A stretch of 64,000 nucleotides of DNA from Fagopyrum homotropicum (Eukaryota; Streptophyta; Magnoliopsida; Caryophyllales; Polygonaceae): assembly GCA_033239125.1 (NCBI GenBank), contig BSWB01000001.1, positions 162,835,481-162,899,480 of the forward strand, read 5' to 3'. How positions within the stretch are numbered: position 1 is the first letter of the stretch; every line of letters begins with the position of its first letter. The notes beneath the pieces are model-generated. The model had not been told where the DNA came from and made no database searches. It saw nothing but the letters and a program-made list of their open reading frames with translations. This document shows, one piece after another, positions 1 to 10,380 of the stretch. The translations under genes and the position numbers were made by a program.

Positions 1-64
1 AAACAACAATAATCACACAAAAATAAAATAAAAAAACTTACCAAATTGATACAAATTTGATATT

Positions 65-187
65 TCAATCCTTCCAACACAAGAGCATAACCACACATCT
101 TTGAAAAATGTAAAATCTTGATCTCTTCTCCTTCAAGAAGACTCTACTCTTTGGGACCCACTTTATGAGCTTCTCTCTTCTTCCCAT
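65..187 (-). CDS. DVL/ROTUNDIFOLIA-like small polypeptide (40 aa)
   Basis: A 40-codon ORF begins with ATG at 187 and ends with TGA at 67-65. The first 20 residues are basic (MGRREKLIKW then VPKSRVFLKE). The C-terminal half reads KEKRSRFY followed by IFQRCVVMLLCWKD, which matches the conserved DVL/RTFL domain: a basic stretch, then an RFYI..RC core, then a hydrophobic MLLCW ending. Known family members are plant-specific, often under 60 residues, membrane-associated at the cell periphery, and alter organ shape and cell proliferation when overexpressed. This copy is at the short end, with few residues before the domain. An upstream ATG at 209-207 opens a different frame that stops after about 23 codons, so 187 is the start that gives the domain. 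A GTAAGT donor-like site (about 41-36, minus) follows the stop and could mark a 3'-UTR intron. Recognition is from the motif; the exact paralogue is not known. Confidence 0.85.
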   Translation of the reverse strand: MGRREKLIKWVPKSRVFLKEKRSRFYIFQRCVVMLLCWKD

Positions 188-610
188 TTCTTCTACTTCT
201 TTGCCTTTGGCTCATCACAGACAGAAATAGCTAAAAATGCAGATCTTCAATTATATGAACATGCCAATTTTCTTTTTTTTTTTTTGGAATGAATGAAGTG
301 AAAGGAGCAATCAGCTATGTTATTGGTATCTTAGCAAAATCAGTATGGTACAATTACAAACAGTGTATGTTACAGGGAATTTTTTTATTATTTATTTTGT
401 TTTTCACCTCTTTGTGGGGATTTCTGATTCTTCTCTTCTTTGTTACCTCCATCGAACAGTGTAAATTATTTGGTAATGTAGTCTAGATAGCATAGCCAAA
501 GCATATATCCACTCTCAGAATCGTATTGTCCTATATGGGAGTTTTTGAGTTATAGCTGATAAAAATATTTTTTTTTAATTTAGTATATGTTTGGTATTGC
601 ACGAAGAATA
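188..610. other. Upstream region of the DVL-like gene
   Basis: AT-rich DNA that should hold the 5' UTR and promoter of the minus-strand DVL-like gene. A 65-codon plus-strand ORF here has a hydrophobic stretch but no recognisable domain and I do not accept it as a gene. No clear TATA box can be assigned. Confidence 0.4.
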
Positions 611-1349
611 TAGATTAGATTATTTAGACCCGATCCGGGTCAACCGTATAGAGCGGGCTAGAGTATTGTAAGTGTTAGGCCGGGTTTGGTAAGTTTGGTC
701 ATGATATTTGGGTTCAATTGCTGATGAGCTTAATGCAAAGTGTTTGAGCCCGGTTGATGGGATCCAGTATAAACTCCAGCCTATCTCATGTGCATGTACG
801 GAACACGTGATCACTTAAGTGATGGAACGCTGCGTTGGTGATGAAACGCAGCGTTGCTTACGAGTTGCTTTTGGTCACTGAGTAATTAAGCTTACCTCGC
901 TTACTCCAAACCTAAGGGCGCCGAAACACTTCAGCTCCTTGAACCCTAGATTTGAGAGAGAAGAGAGAAACCCAAATGAGTGTCCTGGAGAAAGAGATCC
1001 GAGCCGAGTGCTTCACACAAGATTGGTCTTGAGTGTTCTTTGTTGTCTTGATATTGCTTTGACTCAAATCACATATCGTTAGCCTTGAAGGGTTTTGTAG
1101 ACCTCTGTTTTATCCATCTTATTCTTGTCGATCTTTTGTTCTTCGATTAGTTTTGCTCGGGTTTGATCGTCGTTTTCTGCCTCTCTTGTAACCGGTTTCA
1201 TATTGTAGTGTACTTAGTGGATTGGGCTGACTCTCCCCTCCTGAGATCCCGCATAGTAGGGTTTAACCCGAATGGCGTCACCAAACTCATGACCGTTCAA
1301 AGTGTGTTTTGAGTGATTGGATCGCTTTAGATCCAATCGTATTTTATCA
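611..1349 (+). mobile_element. Old solo LTR, family of the 20,780 copy
   Basis: About 740 bp aligning end to end with the solo LTR at 20,780-21,525. Shared landmarks include GAAACGC..GCGTTGC, GGCGCCGAAACAC, GATC(C/G)GAGCCGAGTGCTTC, CTGACTCTCCCCTCCTGAGA and the end ATTTTATCA. No second copy or internal region is adjacent, so it is a solo LTR. The 5' end has lost its TG (it reads TAGATTAGAT) and no target duplication survives, which makes it older than the 20,780 copy. Superfamily is not determined; length and TG..CA ends would fit a Copia-type LTR. Confidence 0.7.
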
Positions 1350-2284
1350 AATCTTCCAGTAGTGTTTTACCATATAGGTATTGATGTTTAGTTGTGTATG
1401 TTTATAGGGATTTATTTTATGTAAAAAAAGAACCACACATCTAAAATATAACCTCATATAACCTTTAAGGAGAAGGTTATAATTTGGAGTTTTTAATCTG
1501 ATATAAACCAATTTGAAAAATCTATATTATTTTCTCAATTATAACTAAACGCATCAAAAATAAAATCTCAGGAAAAATAACCTAAAATAAGCTCATGTAA
1601 TTAAAGACGATTGTAAGGGAAAATTTTGGATGGCATCCCTATATTTTAGACACTTTCATATTATGCCAAGTATTTTTTAGTTTTTAAATAATGTTTTTCA
1701 ACTTTATAATTGTTTGGACTATATCCCAAATTTTGATATTATATCCAAGTATTTTCCACTTTCCGATTTTTTTTTTCTTTTTTCCCAGTTATTGAATGAT
1801 TTAAATGTTTCTTGATCGATAGGAAATTCTACTTAGGTAAGGGCTTAATAACCTACAGTGTACAAAACCTTATGTCGATTTTTCCACCTTAGGCATACTA
1901 ACATTTTTTTTAAGTAGCACATATAAAACAACGAGTACACAAAGTAGTCGAAATTTCCGGGTACAAAATAGAAACATAATCTCATATACCATTCATTTGA
2001 TAATATTGGGGTGAGAGGGCTTATTTTTTAGAGTTATAAGTGATAATTTTCAATCATATAAACCATTTTAATAATTTTATTCAATATAATCTAAAATAAC
2101 CTACAATAATCATTTACAAAACACACAAATCACGCCCTACACAGGGTACATAAAACATGGTTTAGATCCTAAACCGTGTTTTAATATTTTATTTTATATT
2201 ATATTAAAAATATGGTCTTACACCATATACCCTAACACTTTTATTTACAAAATTAATTTTCCCCCATATTTATTAGTTTAGCTG
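1350..2284. repeat. AT-rich DNA with MITE-like fragments
   Basis: No gene seen. Segments 1,380-1,610 and about 1,985-2,130 share stretches (GATGTTTAGTTGTGTAT, TTTATTTTATGTAAAAA, AATCTAAAATAACC) with the element at 18,841-19,133, so they look like decayed copies of that MITE family. A short inverted repeat (AACATGGTTTAG / CTAAACCGTGTT) lies near 2,155-2,182. Confidence 0.45.
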
Positions 2285-2797
2285 ATTATCCAAGGTCGAA
2301 GACACAAGAGGCTTACCATCATGCAGGGGAGTGGCACGTTGGGTTTGTTGCAAACCTGGGTATATGCTCCGTATCGATGGCGGAGCTATGGGCATATATT
2401 ATGGGTTGAAGTTGGGTTGGGAAGTGGGAACCGGAATGTGATTCTTGAATCAGATTCACAATTGGCTATCACTCTCCTAGGAAAGGACATCCCAAATTGC
2501 CAGTCTGGTTAGAAATTGCCAAGACTATCTTAGAAGGAACTGGGTTATCCAGATCCGTCATACCTACCGCGAGGCGAATAACGTTGCGGACTCTTTAGCT
2601 ACTCTAGCTTTTGGTTTCCCACTGAGCTTTAATGTATTGCGTGACCCTCCTGAGGGTATAGTAGATTTGTTACATCACGATGTAAGGGGTCGGGTTATCC
2701 CGCTTGCGTACTACTTAGCTTTTTCATATATAATAAGCGTGACTAGATGCGCCGGAGACCACTGACTCTCCTTCCGACCAAAAAAAAAAAAAAAAAA
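2285..2797 (+). pseudogene. LINE 3' end: RNase H-like domain remnant with poly(A) tail
   Basis: The three plus frames together encode a plant LINE RNase H domain (RVT_3 type). One frame gives EWHVGFVANLG..SMAELWAYIMG; another continues GLKLGWEVG; a third gives GNRNVILESDSQLAITLLG; further on come VIQIRHTYREANNVADSLA. AELWA, ESDSQLA and EANNVADSLA hold the expected Glu/Asp/Asp positions. At least two frameshifts and several stops break it. The sequence ends in an 18-A tract at 2,780-2,797, as expected for a poly(A)-tailed retroposon. Everything upstream (endonuclease, reverse transcriptase) is missing, i.e. a 5'-truncated copy. Confidence 0.8.
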
Positions 2798-4043
2798 CTT
2801 ACCATGTACACTATGTAAAAAATGTAGCATTTTTTCAACGTTTTTACTGTAATAATAAATAGAAAAATATTCCCCTCTTTTTCTTTCTTTTTTTCTGTCA
2901 TTGTGGTGTATATTTTTCCACATTTCAAGTGATCGTGCAGTGTAGATCGTCTGTTCATGTTGTGTGTCTTCTTCTTCCCTGATATCTTTCATCTATTTCT
3001 TTTTAAATTTTAAGTCTGCACTGAAGTGCTCAGAAGGTTAGTGGTCACTCGATCAGTATCCTTCATCTTCTGCAAAAACTACTCGCATATATTTCAAAGT
3101 TTGTTGTTGATAATTCCAGTTTTTATCATGTAAGAATTATTGTTGTTTTTGCAGCTCAAATGAAAGCCGATTTATTTCCCTTCTTTGTCACGATTTCTCG
3201 GGCAAAAGGGAAAAAGGAATAAGAAAAAAGAAAATAAATTAAAAAATTGGACGATTAGGGTTTTGGGCTGAATAGCGTATATGTACTCGAGACTTGAGAG
3301 CCGAGATGCTCATTTGGCCACTGAAACCGTATGATTTGGGTTTTGTGAGAGTTTTATTTGCTCGTATGATTAAATTTCTTCTTCTCGCTTTTCGATTTCT
3401 GCTTTGATTTAAATCGATTCGGTTTTATTGATAAAACACATATGGATCCAGTGATGGAAAATTTTGCTTTGTTGGTGATATCGTTCCAATTCCCGATTCA
3501 TAGAGCTCTGTCAGTTTGATTAGAGCTTCTTTGTGGAAAAGAAGAGACATCTGAGGATCCAAATCCATTATTTTTATTTAATTTTCTTCACCTTTGAAGC
3601 ATATTGTTGTGAACCGGATTGGCGATTTGTCGCATCTTACTTGTTTTTACCCTTATGCTACTATTTCTCAAGATTTTTCTCCAAAATCGATTTCGAATTC
3701 GTTGGAATTCTTCATACTTAACGGAAAATAGAAGCAATTTCGAAAATTTCTGTCGATCCATATCGTATTAGGTTTTTCGGTTTCCTGAAGAAAATACTCG
3801 AATTTGCTGCTCCCTCTTTCAGTAGACGGAACGAAGATGCAATTGATTCTTGTGAGAGCTTGAGGATTGCTCTGTGCATATAGTGTGTACAGAATTGAAC
3901 AAAGCAAATTTGTGACAGTGCTTAAATTGCAAACTCGGATCTAGGAAAAAGAAATGCTTTGCAGAAATGTGTGAACAACTGAGTTTCAGTCGAGATTAGT
4001 TGAAAGACATATTTTGCATTGTTTCAGTCCTCGTTGTCCTCAC
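2798..4043. other. No coding gene seen; transcript-like composition
   Basis: Only very short ORFs (for example 17 codons from 3,280 and 25 codons from 3,442). The pyrimidine-rich stretches and GGTTTT/GATTTCT runs around 3,170-3,560 resemble a plant 5' leader, but no coding exon follows that I can recognise. An untranslated or non-coding transcript is possible but unproven. Confidence 0.3.
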
Positions 4044-4046
4044 TTA

Positions 4047-4360
4047 GGACTTGTTCATTTCCCATATCAGATATGAGTATATCAGATATCGGTATGGTAT
4101 AGATATCATACTTGTGTTTGGCAAGACGGTGAGGTATATCAAAAGAGGAAGACCGGAGAGGGAGATTTTTGAGGAAACCTGAGAGAAAATGACTGTGATA
4201 TCTCTCAATTTCTTAAGATATCAAAAACAATAAAAAAAGTAAAGTTTTGATATCTAGGATATCACTTTGATATCCATATACTCAATTACGAAACATGGAT
4301 ATCGGATATGTGATATCCATACCCATATTCCATATCAGGATATGGGAAATGAACGGGCCC
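4047..4360. mobile_element. Tourist-like MITE (PIF/Harbinger type), 314 bp
   Basis: Flanked by TTA on both sides (4,044-4,046 and 4,361-4,363). The ends are inverted repeats: left GGACTTGTTCATTTCCCATA, right (reverse complement) GGGCCCGTTCATTTCCCATA. The interior is rich in repeated GATATC/ATATC words. A 3-bp TWA duplication and GGGCCCGTT-type ends are typical of Tourist-like MITEs. No coding capacity. Confidence 0.8.
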
Positions 4361-4363
4361 TTA

Positions 4364-5774
4364 AAGATGAACATGTAAATTGACACTATGGGTTTCCCTT
4401 ATCCTTCTGGCCCAAAAGCATAATGCATATTCTTCAATTGCTTAGTAATTAGTATTTGTAATGTCTGCTGCAGCTTATAAGTATATCTTTCTAGTCCCTA
4501 GTTGTGCATCTTTCTTTCCCTGTTTTTGTCTCGGAAAACTACTCAGTCTGTTACCTGTTATCGCATTTTACTTCCGATGTCTCATTTAGTGAAGTGAAGC
4601 ATGAGGTATACTGATGGACAATTGTACATGTTATTTAACATGCAGAGAATTCTTTAACAATAGACAAAATAACAAATGGAATGGTGAATGGTAATGAAAG
4701 ATCACTAGAATACAATGATACTTCTGATGGTACAAAAGCTGGGCCTTTCAGGTTGTAGTGCTGATATATAGTGAGCATGCATCGATGGGTTGCAGTAGGA
4801 TGGTAAAATTAGGCCCATCTTTGATCAGATTGATTCAAGTTATAGCATTTAGCTTATTGATATTGTAGTTTGAACTTCTTTTGTAACTCATGAGCAGGAT
4901 ACTTATGCAATTGTGCTTTTGCCTAATATCCCTGATAGTTTTTAGCATGTCTTGCAATTACTGATATATTTTCTTTTCTCATTTTGAGAAGTGCTTACAA
5001 ACATTGCAAGGCATAAGAAGCTTGATTGTTGTTATTCAAGCTGCAGATTGGCATCATTCTCATATCTCATATCTCACATCAAACTTCATAATTTACTGTG
5101 ATAATATCTGTCAGGTAGGATTACAGAATCAGAACTTTGGATATAAAGACAACATGTGACTGAATTGCCTGTGTGTATTGTAGCTTTTGACAGGCTGAAC
5201 ATCAGCAATTCAAGCTGCTTGATTCTTTTCCCACTGATGTAAATTGGTAAGTTTTATTGCTTCTGCAAAAGAGATGATATGGTAAATTCGAAACATGCAG
5301 GAAAATGAAAGTTGGACTGTTTAAGTTTTTGTTAATGGTATACATTCCTGCTCTGGCCATTGACTAGTATGCTAATTATTGGAGGGCCCTTGAACTAAAA
5401 TGCTTGAAAATCCAGCAACTACCTAGTTAGTGATAATAGAGGCTAAGCTGCATGCTGGCTTTGCACCAGCATGAGGGTTGCTAAAGAAACAGTAAGGTTG
5501 TAAAGTTAAGGAAAATAATTGATAAAAACCTAATCTCTTATCAATATCTAGGCTATAGAAAGGTAGAGATCAGCCAATTATAGATAACTTTATAACAGAA
5601 ATCCTTATAAATCTCTGGTGATGTCAAATGGATATCTGAAATGCAATTGATATGGTGTATGCTTAATGAATGGTGGTGGGTGATTAGTCAATTCTCTTTA
5701 ATTTGTTAATTGGAAAAGTGATAGAGAAAAGGTGGAAGGTGGAGGAAACTATGCTTTACCTAAAAGCAAGATCT
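4364..5774. other. Anonymous AT-rich stretch, no gene recognised
   Basis: No ORF of note. A donor-like GGTAAGTTTT occurs near 5,246 and pyrimidine tracts elsewhere, so a spliced non-coding transcript spanning about 3,200-7,400 cannot be excluded. A small perfect hairpin (CATGCTGG-7 nt-CCAGCATG) lies around 5,451-5,473. Confidence 0.3.
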
Positions 5775-5782
5775 GTTATAAG

Positions 5783-6613
5783 TAGGGGTGGGCATAAATC
5801 CCGCTTAATCCCGTCCCGCATCCCGTCCCGATCCCGATCCCGATCCCGGCGGGATTTGGAAAAAAAAATGTGTATCCCGTCCCGTCCCGCAAAAAATTTG
5901 CGGGACGGGACGCGGGACGAAGACTTCCCATCCCGCTTAATCCCGTCCCGTCCCGCATATATATATAAATAATATTTTTATATTTTTATAAATATTATAT
6001 AGATAAATAATATACATAAATTATAATTTTTTTTAAAAAAATTTATTTTTAAAATTATTAAATTGATGATTTTCATCATTCATTCACTCATTCTCTACTA
6101 CTCATTCGGTTGGATCTAAAATATTAGAGTTTCTGATCTCCCTTGATTTAGTCTGTTTGCCGCCTTGCTCTGGTCCGTTCCATCGACACCCTTGCTCTAG
6201 TCGGTTTCATCGTCCTTGTATTTGTGGATTACCACAATTGTAATCGATAGTTAAATAAATATAATTTTCATTAAATTATCTGTTGTTATTTTTTGAATGT
6301 GAGTCGGTAAGACACTTTGATATAACTTGAATTTGTTTTCAATGTATAAACTACTAATGTAGGCGTCATGAATCGATAATTCGGTATCGAGTTTTTTTTT
6401 CCGATCATTTATGTCTTTAAACACGAGAGAAAACAAGTATACATATTAAATATAATCGGTGCGTAGTTTTCGCGGGATTTGTCCCGTCCCGTCCCACATG
6501 GGACAGGGCCCGCGCTGGACGAAGAAAAAATGTCTTAAATCCCGTCCCGCGAATAATTTGCGGGACGGGACGCGGGACGACCCCTATCCCGTCCCGTCCC
6601 ATGCCCACCCCTA
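5783..6613. mobile_element. Non-autonomous hAT-type element, 831 bp
   Basis: Terminal inverted repeats TAGGGGTGGGCAT are identical at both ends, and an exact 8-bp duplication GTTATAAG flanks them (5,775-5,782 and 6,614-6,621). Both ends carry dense subterminal repeats of CCCGTCCCG / CGGGACGGGACG: about 5,805-5,955 and 6,470-6,600. The ~500-bp interior is AT-rich with no transposase. 8-bp duplications and a TAGGGGTG-type end are hAT hallmarks; subterminal repeats are where hAT transposases usually bind. Confidence 0.93.
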
Positions 6614-6771
6614 GTTATAAGATTAGCAAATGTGTCATCTTTTTAGTACCTTTGCAATATACCTAATTCCACGCTCTTAGATTGTCTGGTGTTTATTGAT
6701 CTACTGTCTATATTTGTATGACCTTGGAAGCCAATTTGTCAGTCTTTTACTCTGCTTGTGATATTTATGTA

Positions 6772-7048
6772 GGGACCGTTTGGTTTAAGCTCTGGAAACG
6801 GAATGTAAACAAATCTAGACCATACGTATATTTTTTTTCATGAAACTTTTTGGAATCATTCCTTTTGGTTTGAACTAATTGGAGTAGAATCTGATTACTT
6901 TTAATACCTTATAGGGAAACAAAATAGGAGAAGCAAATACATTTTGCATGACACCACAAGGAATGAATCTAAAAAATTCATGAACAAGCTACACATATGG
7001 ATTAAATTCATTTCCATTCCGTTTCCGGATTTACAATCAAACGGGGGC
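6772..7048. mobile_element. Tourist-like MITE, 277 bp
   Basis: Left end GGGACCGTTTGGTTTAAGCT and right end (reverse complement) GCCCCCGTTTGATTGTAAAT form inverted repeats that continue into GGAAACGGAATG on both sides. Interior shares GGAATCATTCCTT with the elements at 8,095 and 24,182, so all three belong to one family. The flanking trinucleotides are GTA and TTA, so the TTA duplication has probably mutated on one side. Confidence 0.72.
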
Positions 7049-8091
7049 TTATAGTTCTTATGGAGGAATGACTTGCAATACTGCCTTAAAGCAGCTCAGT
7101 ATCCTGACTTATCACATCCTTCTATGATATTTGATGCGATCCGGTCAAACAATCTAAGGGGTCATTTGCTTTGGTATAAATCATCTTAGAATACGGATTG
7201 TCACATTTTTCGTTTTTAGCTTTTTAACCAAACAACACCTATGAAGTTTATAGAAACTAAATCACTATACTCAAAGTAGTTTGCAGGTTTGTGCAAGAAT
7301 ATTGCTGCATGTTGAGCATATCAAAGACGGAATTTGCAACCATCTACTCATTCATGGAGCTAAACTCTGTACAATTATTCAGGAAGGTAGATTTCTTCAC
7401 TTGAAAGTTATGGGTCCAATTTTATAATATATATTTGCTTGGTGACTGCCATATCCAACAAGAACATGAGAACAAAAACTGTGTTAAACAAAGATACACA
7501 AGATCTCTTATGGTTATCCATCAACATGAAACCCTTTTAAGAGAGCAACAAATGGTAGTGTTTCCAAGGTCAATGGAATTAGTTGTCTGACTGCTTGATA
7601 AAGTGTTTAATACAAAAGATTTGATTAATGTCAACATCTAACTCCAAGAATATGCCTTTGCCACTAACTTCTCATGCAAAAGAAAACAATGTTGAAAATG
7701 GAAAATTTGTGGTTTTAGTGGATTCTTGACATCATATTGGAGATTTCCCCCTTCTTTGTTTAGATTATTATATTAGTGGGCTATGTGTCACCTTGACTTA
7801 GTGGAATACAAACAAAAACCCTTGATCTTAGTATAATCTCTCAAGGTTAATGCACTATAGATTAACAATAATTTGAAGTAGGGAAATTGTGATAGACTGC
7901 AAATCTCAAGTAGGTGTGATTTGTATGATTTCATGAGCTTGATTTGATAATTTGGTGGGATTCGATCAAAAGTGGGATCTACGAACGTCTATTACAGACC
8001 TTGACTTTTTAGTTACAAACTCTTGTTCACATCTCAAAACCGATTGTATCTACTAATTCATCTTTTATGCTCGATGTAGAATACAAAACTA
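7049..8091. other. No gene seen
   Basis: AT-rich sequence with only short ORFs. A small inverted pair (GGGTCATTTGCTTTGGTAT at 7,160 and AACCAAACAACACCT near 7,228) could be a worn MITE of under 100 bp. The rest is unassigned. Confidence 0.3.
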
Positions 8092-8094
8092 TTA

Positions 8095-8298
8095 GCCCCA
8101 ATTTGGTAGTAATTCCGGAAATAAAAACGTAATGAAAATGTATCTAGTTCATGTGTATTCTTTTTCATGATTTTTTGGAATCATTCCTTATGGTTCCATG
8201 CGAATATCAGGAATAATTTAAAAAAAATCAGGAATAAAGGTATACATGTGAACTAAATTCTTTTTTATTCTGTCTTCGGAGTAAAATCAAACATGCCC
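8095..8298. mobile_element. Tourist-like MITE, 204 bp
   Basis: TTA flanks both ends (8,092-8,094 and 8,299-8,301). Ends GCCCCAATTTGGTAGTAATT and, reversed, GGGCATGTTTGATTTTACTC are imperfect inverted repeats. Interior contains TTTTTGGAATCATTCCTTATG, shared with 6,772 and 24,182. An internally shortened member of the same family. Confidence 0.72.
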
Positions 8299-8449
8299 TT
8301 ACTGTTGTAGTCAATGTATTGATGTAAACATAACTTATAAGTTGTAAAACTCTTATCATTTTTCTTTATTCGACTTAAAATGCATAATTCTTATATTATC
8401 TTAGTACTACGTGTAGAATGCATGGCTTATCGGTCTTAAAAAAGGCCAT

Positions 8450-8522
8450 GTAGCTCAAACCCGCATCAATTGGTAGATTCTCTTTCCTTCACATTTGATG
8501 CGGGTTTGAGACTTTGAGCTAC
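8450..8522. repeat. Hairpin with ~20-bp stem
   Basis: GTAGCTCAAACCCGCATCAA (8,450-8,469) can pair with TTGATGCGGGTTTGAG..GAGCTAC (8,495-8,522) with a 13-bp-plus perfect core and an asymmetric bulge of about 8 nt in the right arm. The loop is 25 nt. It does not match a conserved microRNA that I know. Confidence 0.5.
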
Positions 8523-10380
8523 ACGTTCCTCCCTTTCCGTTTTCTGGTAACAATTTCTTTACATTTTCTTTAAATTGAATCATAAGAAGTGTGTCTCTTT
8601 AATATTCATGTTCAATTTTGTACACGAACCCAAGTCCCTTGAGACAACCTTGTTAAGAATAACATACATTCGCTGAGAGTAGTTCTGGATCTTGCCAATG
8701 ATCAACTAGGTTTTTCTTAAAATTTTTTTAGTATATTATCTTTGACTCTACCGGTCAACATCGTACTTCCTAGTTAGACATTTGATAGCTCATTTAAGAA
8801 TAATTTCTTTCGTTATCGGATTTTTCTTACAAAATGTTAAAGAAATTCAAACACCAAAGATAATACTAAAAAATTTGGTGTTGGGAGATTCGGGTTTGAA
8901 TCCTCCTGGAGGCATGTATGGAAAAATTGGTATTGGGAGGTATCCTCTTAATTGGGCCACTACTTTATATACCCTATCCGGACGTAGACGAAGCTGAACC
9001 GAAAACGTACTATTTCAAAATAAATAAAAAAATCAAACTTGTATCCTTCTAATGTTGAACTTACAAGTCATTAATGTAATTTTAAAAAGGGTTTAAAGTA
9101 TCCTACTTCAGTTGGGTGAGATCTTTCTCCTACCCTAATGATACACAACAAACTATAAACTTTCCCCCCAACATATAATACATTAAACGTGACTATGTAG
9201 ATTCCAAGGAATCTTCTGGATTCCATCTAGCAAGACTAAACTGATTAGTTTCATAATACCCTATTAACAAATATATAATCCTCATTAATTTATAGTAATC
9301 ATACTGTAATCAAACGATTAAACCCCACAAAATGAGGGGAAGGGACCCTTAAGATTCGGAGGTCGTCGCCAAGAAAATTAATTACCAAATTAACAAATAC
9401 GAATTACTAATCAAAACATATAAGTGATCTGTTCATCTGCTCATTTTTTCAATAATTGATTCAAGCATAGATGGAACAACTTATGTAATTACAGATCAAA
9501 TCATCCAGAAAACATAAATTAATGAAATATTTAAACATAAAATATTTTAAATTCATAATGTAATCATCGTTTCATTATTGACCAAACTAACACGCCCAAA
9601 GTCATACGACCAGACCATAAATAATTGGATGTAATGTTATAAAAATTATTTAGTTAATGATATCATAATGTGTACTTAATGATATCAATTGTTAACTATT
9701 TTGTCCTTTGATCAAGCATTTCAATCTCTTTTGCTTTTCGTTCTTTTATAACTAATTCACACACAATTTTTTTGTTTTTTCGATGGGTTTTGCATCGCTC
9801 TGTTTTAGCTATTTCCTGGATTAAAAAAACGCATCCATAAGACGCGTGGAGAGCGTACGTATGTGAGCCACACAACTTCACACAGTTCCATCTTAATACC
9901 ATATGACAATAAGAGTAACTCACGAAAATATATGTTATGATGTAAACCATATTATTTCCTACGTAACAACAATAGCTTTATGTTGTTATGTACAAAGATA
10001 CATGTTAAAAAGTTTAATATTCTCTATATAATCAACCACAAAACAAAATATGATCTAAACAAAATATGATCTAAAGTAGAATCATACCGTAATCGGTTTG
10101 ATACTTTGATATCATATTAGGGTCCAAGATTAATGATGGAAGTTTATATTTATATGGACACATACTCTTGGAGTTCGATTTTACCAAACTTCTGTGTTAA
10201 AGGTTGATTTTTTCATTACCACTCATGGTGGGGAAGGGGAAAGCACTAGAAAGATAACAAAGAGAAAAGCATGTGTTTTTCTTCCTTGTATTGTATAATA
10301 CTATAATGTGTATTTGCAACTTTTCTTTCTTGAACTGATGAAAGGATCTTTGGAATTTGTCATGGAATGCTCAACGGCCG
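8523..10380. other. Anonymous AT-rich DNA with a dispersed-repeat fragment
   Basis: No gene found. At about 8,870-9,010 there is a moderately GC-rich fragment with GGGTTTGAATCCTCC (box-B-like) and TCCGGACGTAGACGAAGCTG that reads like the 3' part of a dispersed SINE or LINE, but no A box or tail can be assigned. The remainder is unassigned. Confidence 0.3.

Noticed and set aside
289..486. 65-codon plus-strand ORF with a hydrophobic stretch
   Set aside because: Composition is explained by T-rich DNA; no family resemblance, and it lies in the likely promoter of the DVL-like gene on the other strand.
8880..8905. tRNA-like B box (GGGTTTGAATCC)
   Set aside because: No A box, acceptor stem or cloverleaf around it; more likely part of a dispersed repeat.
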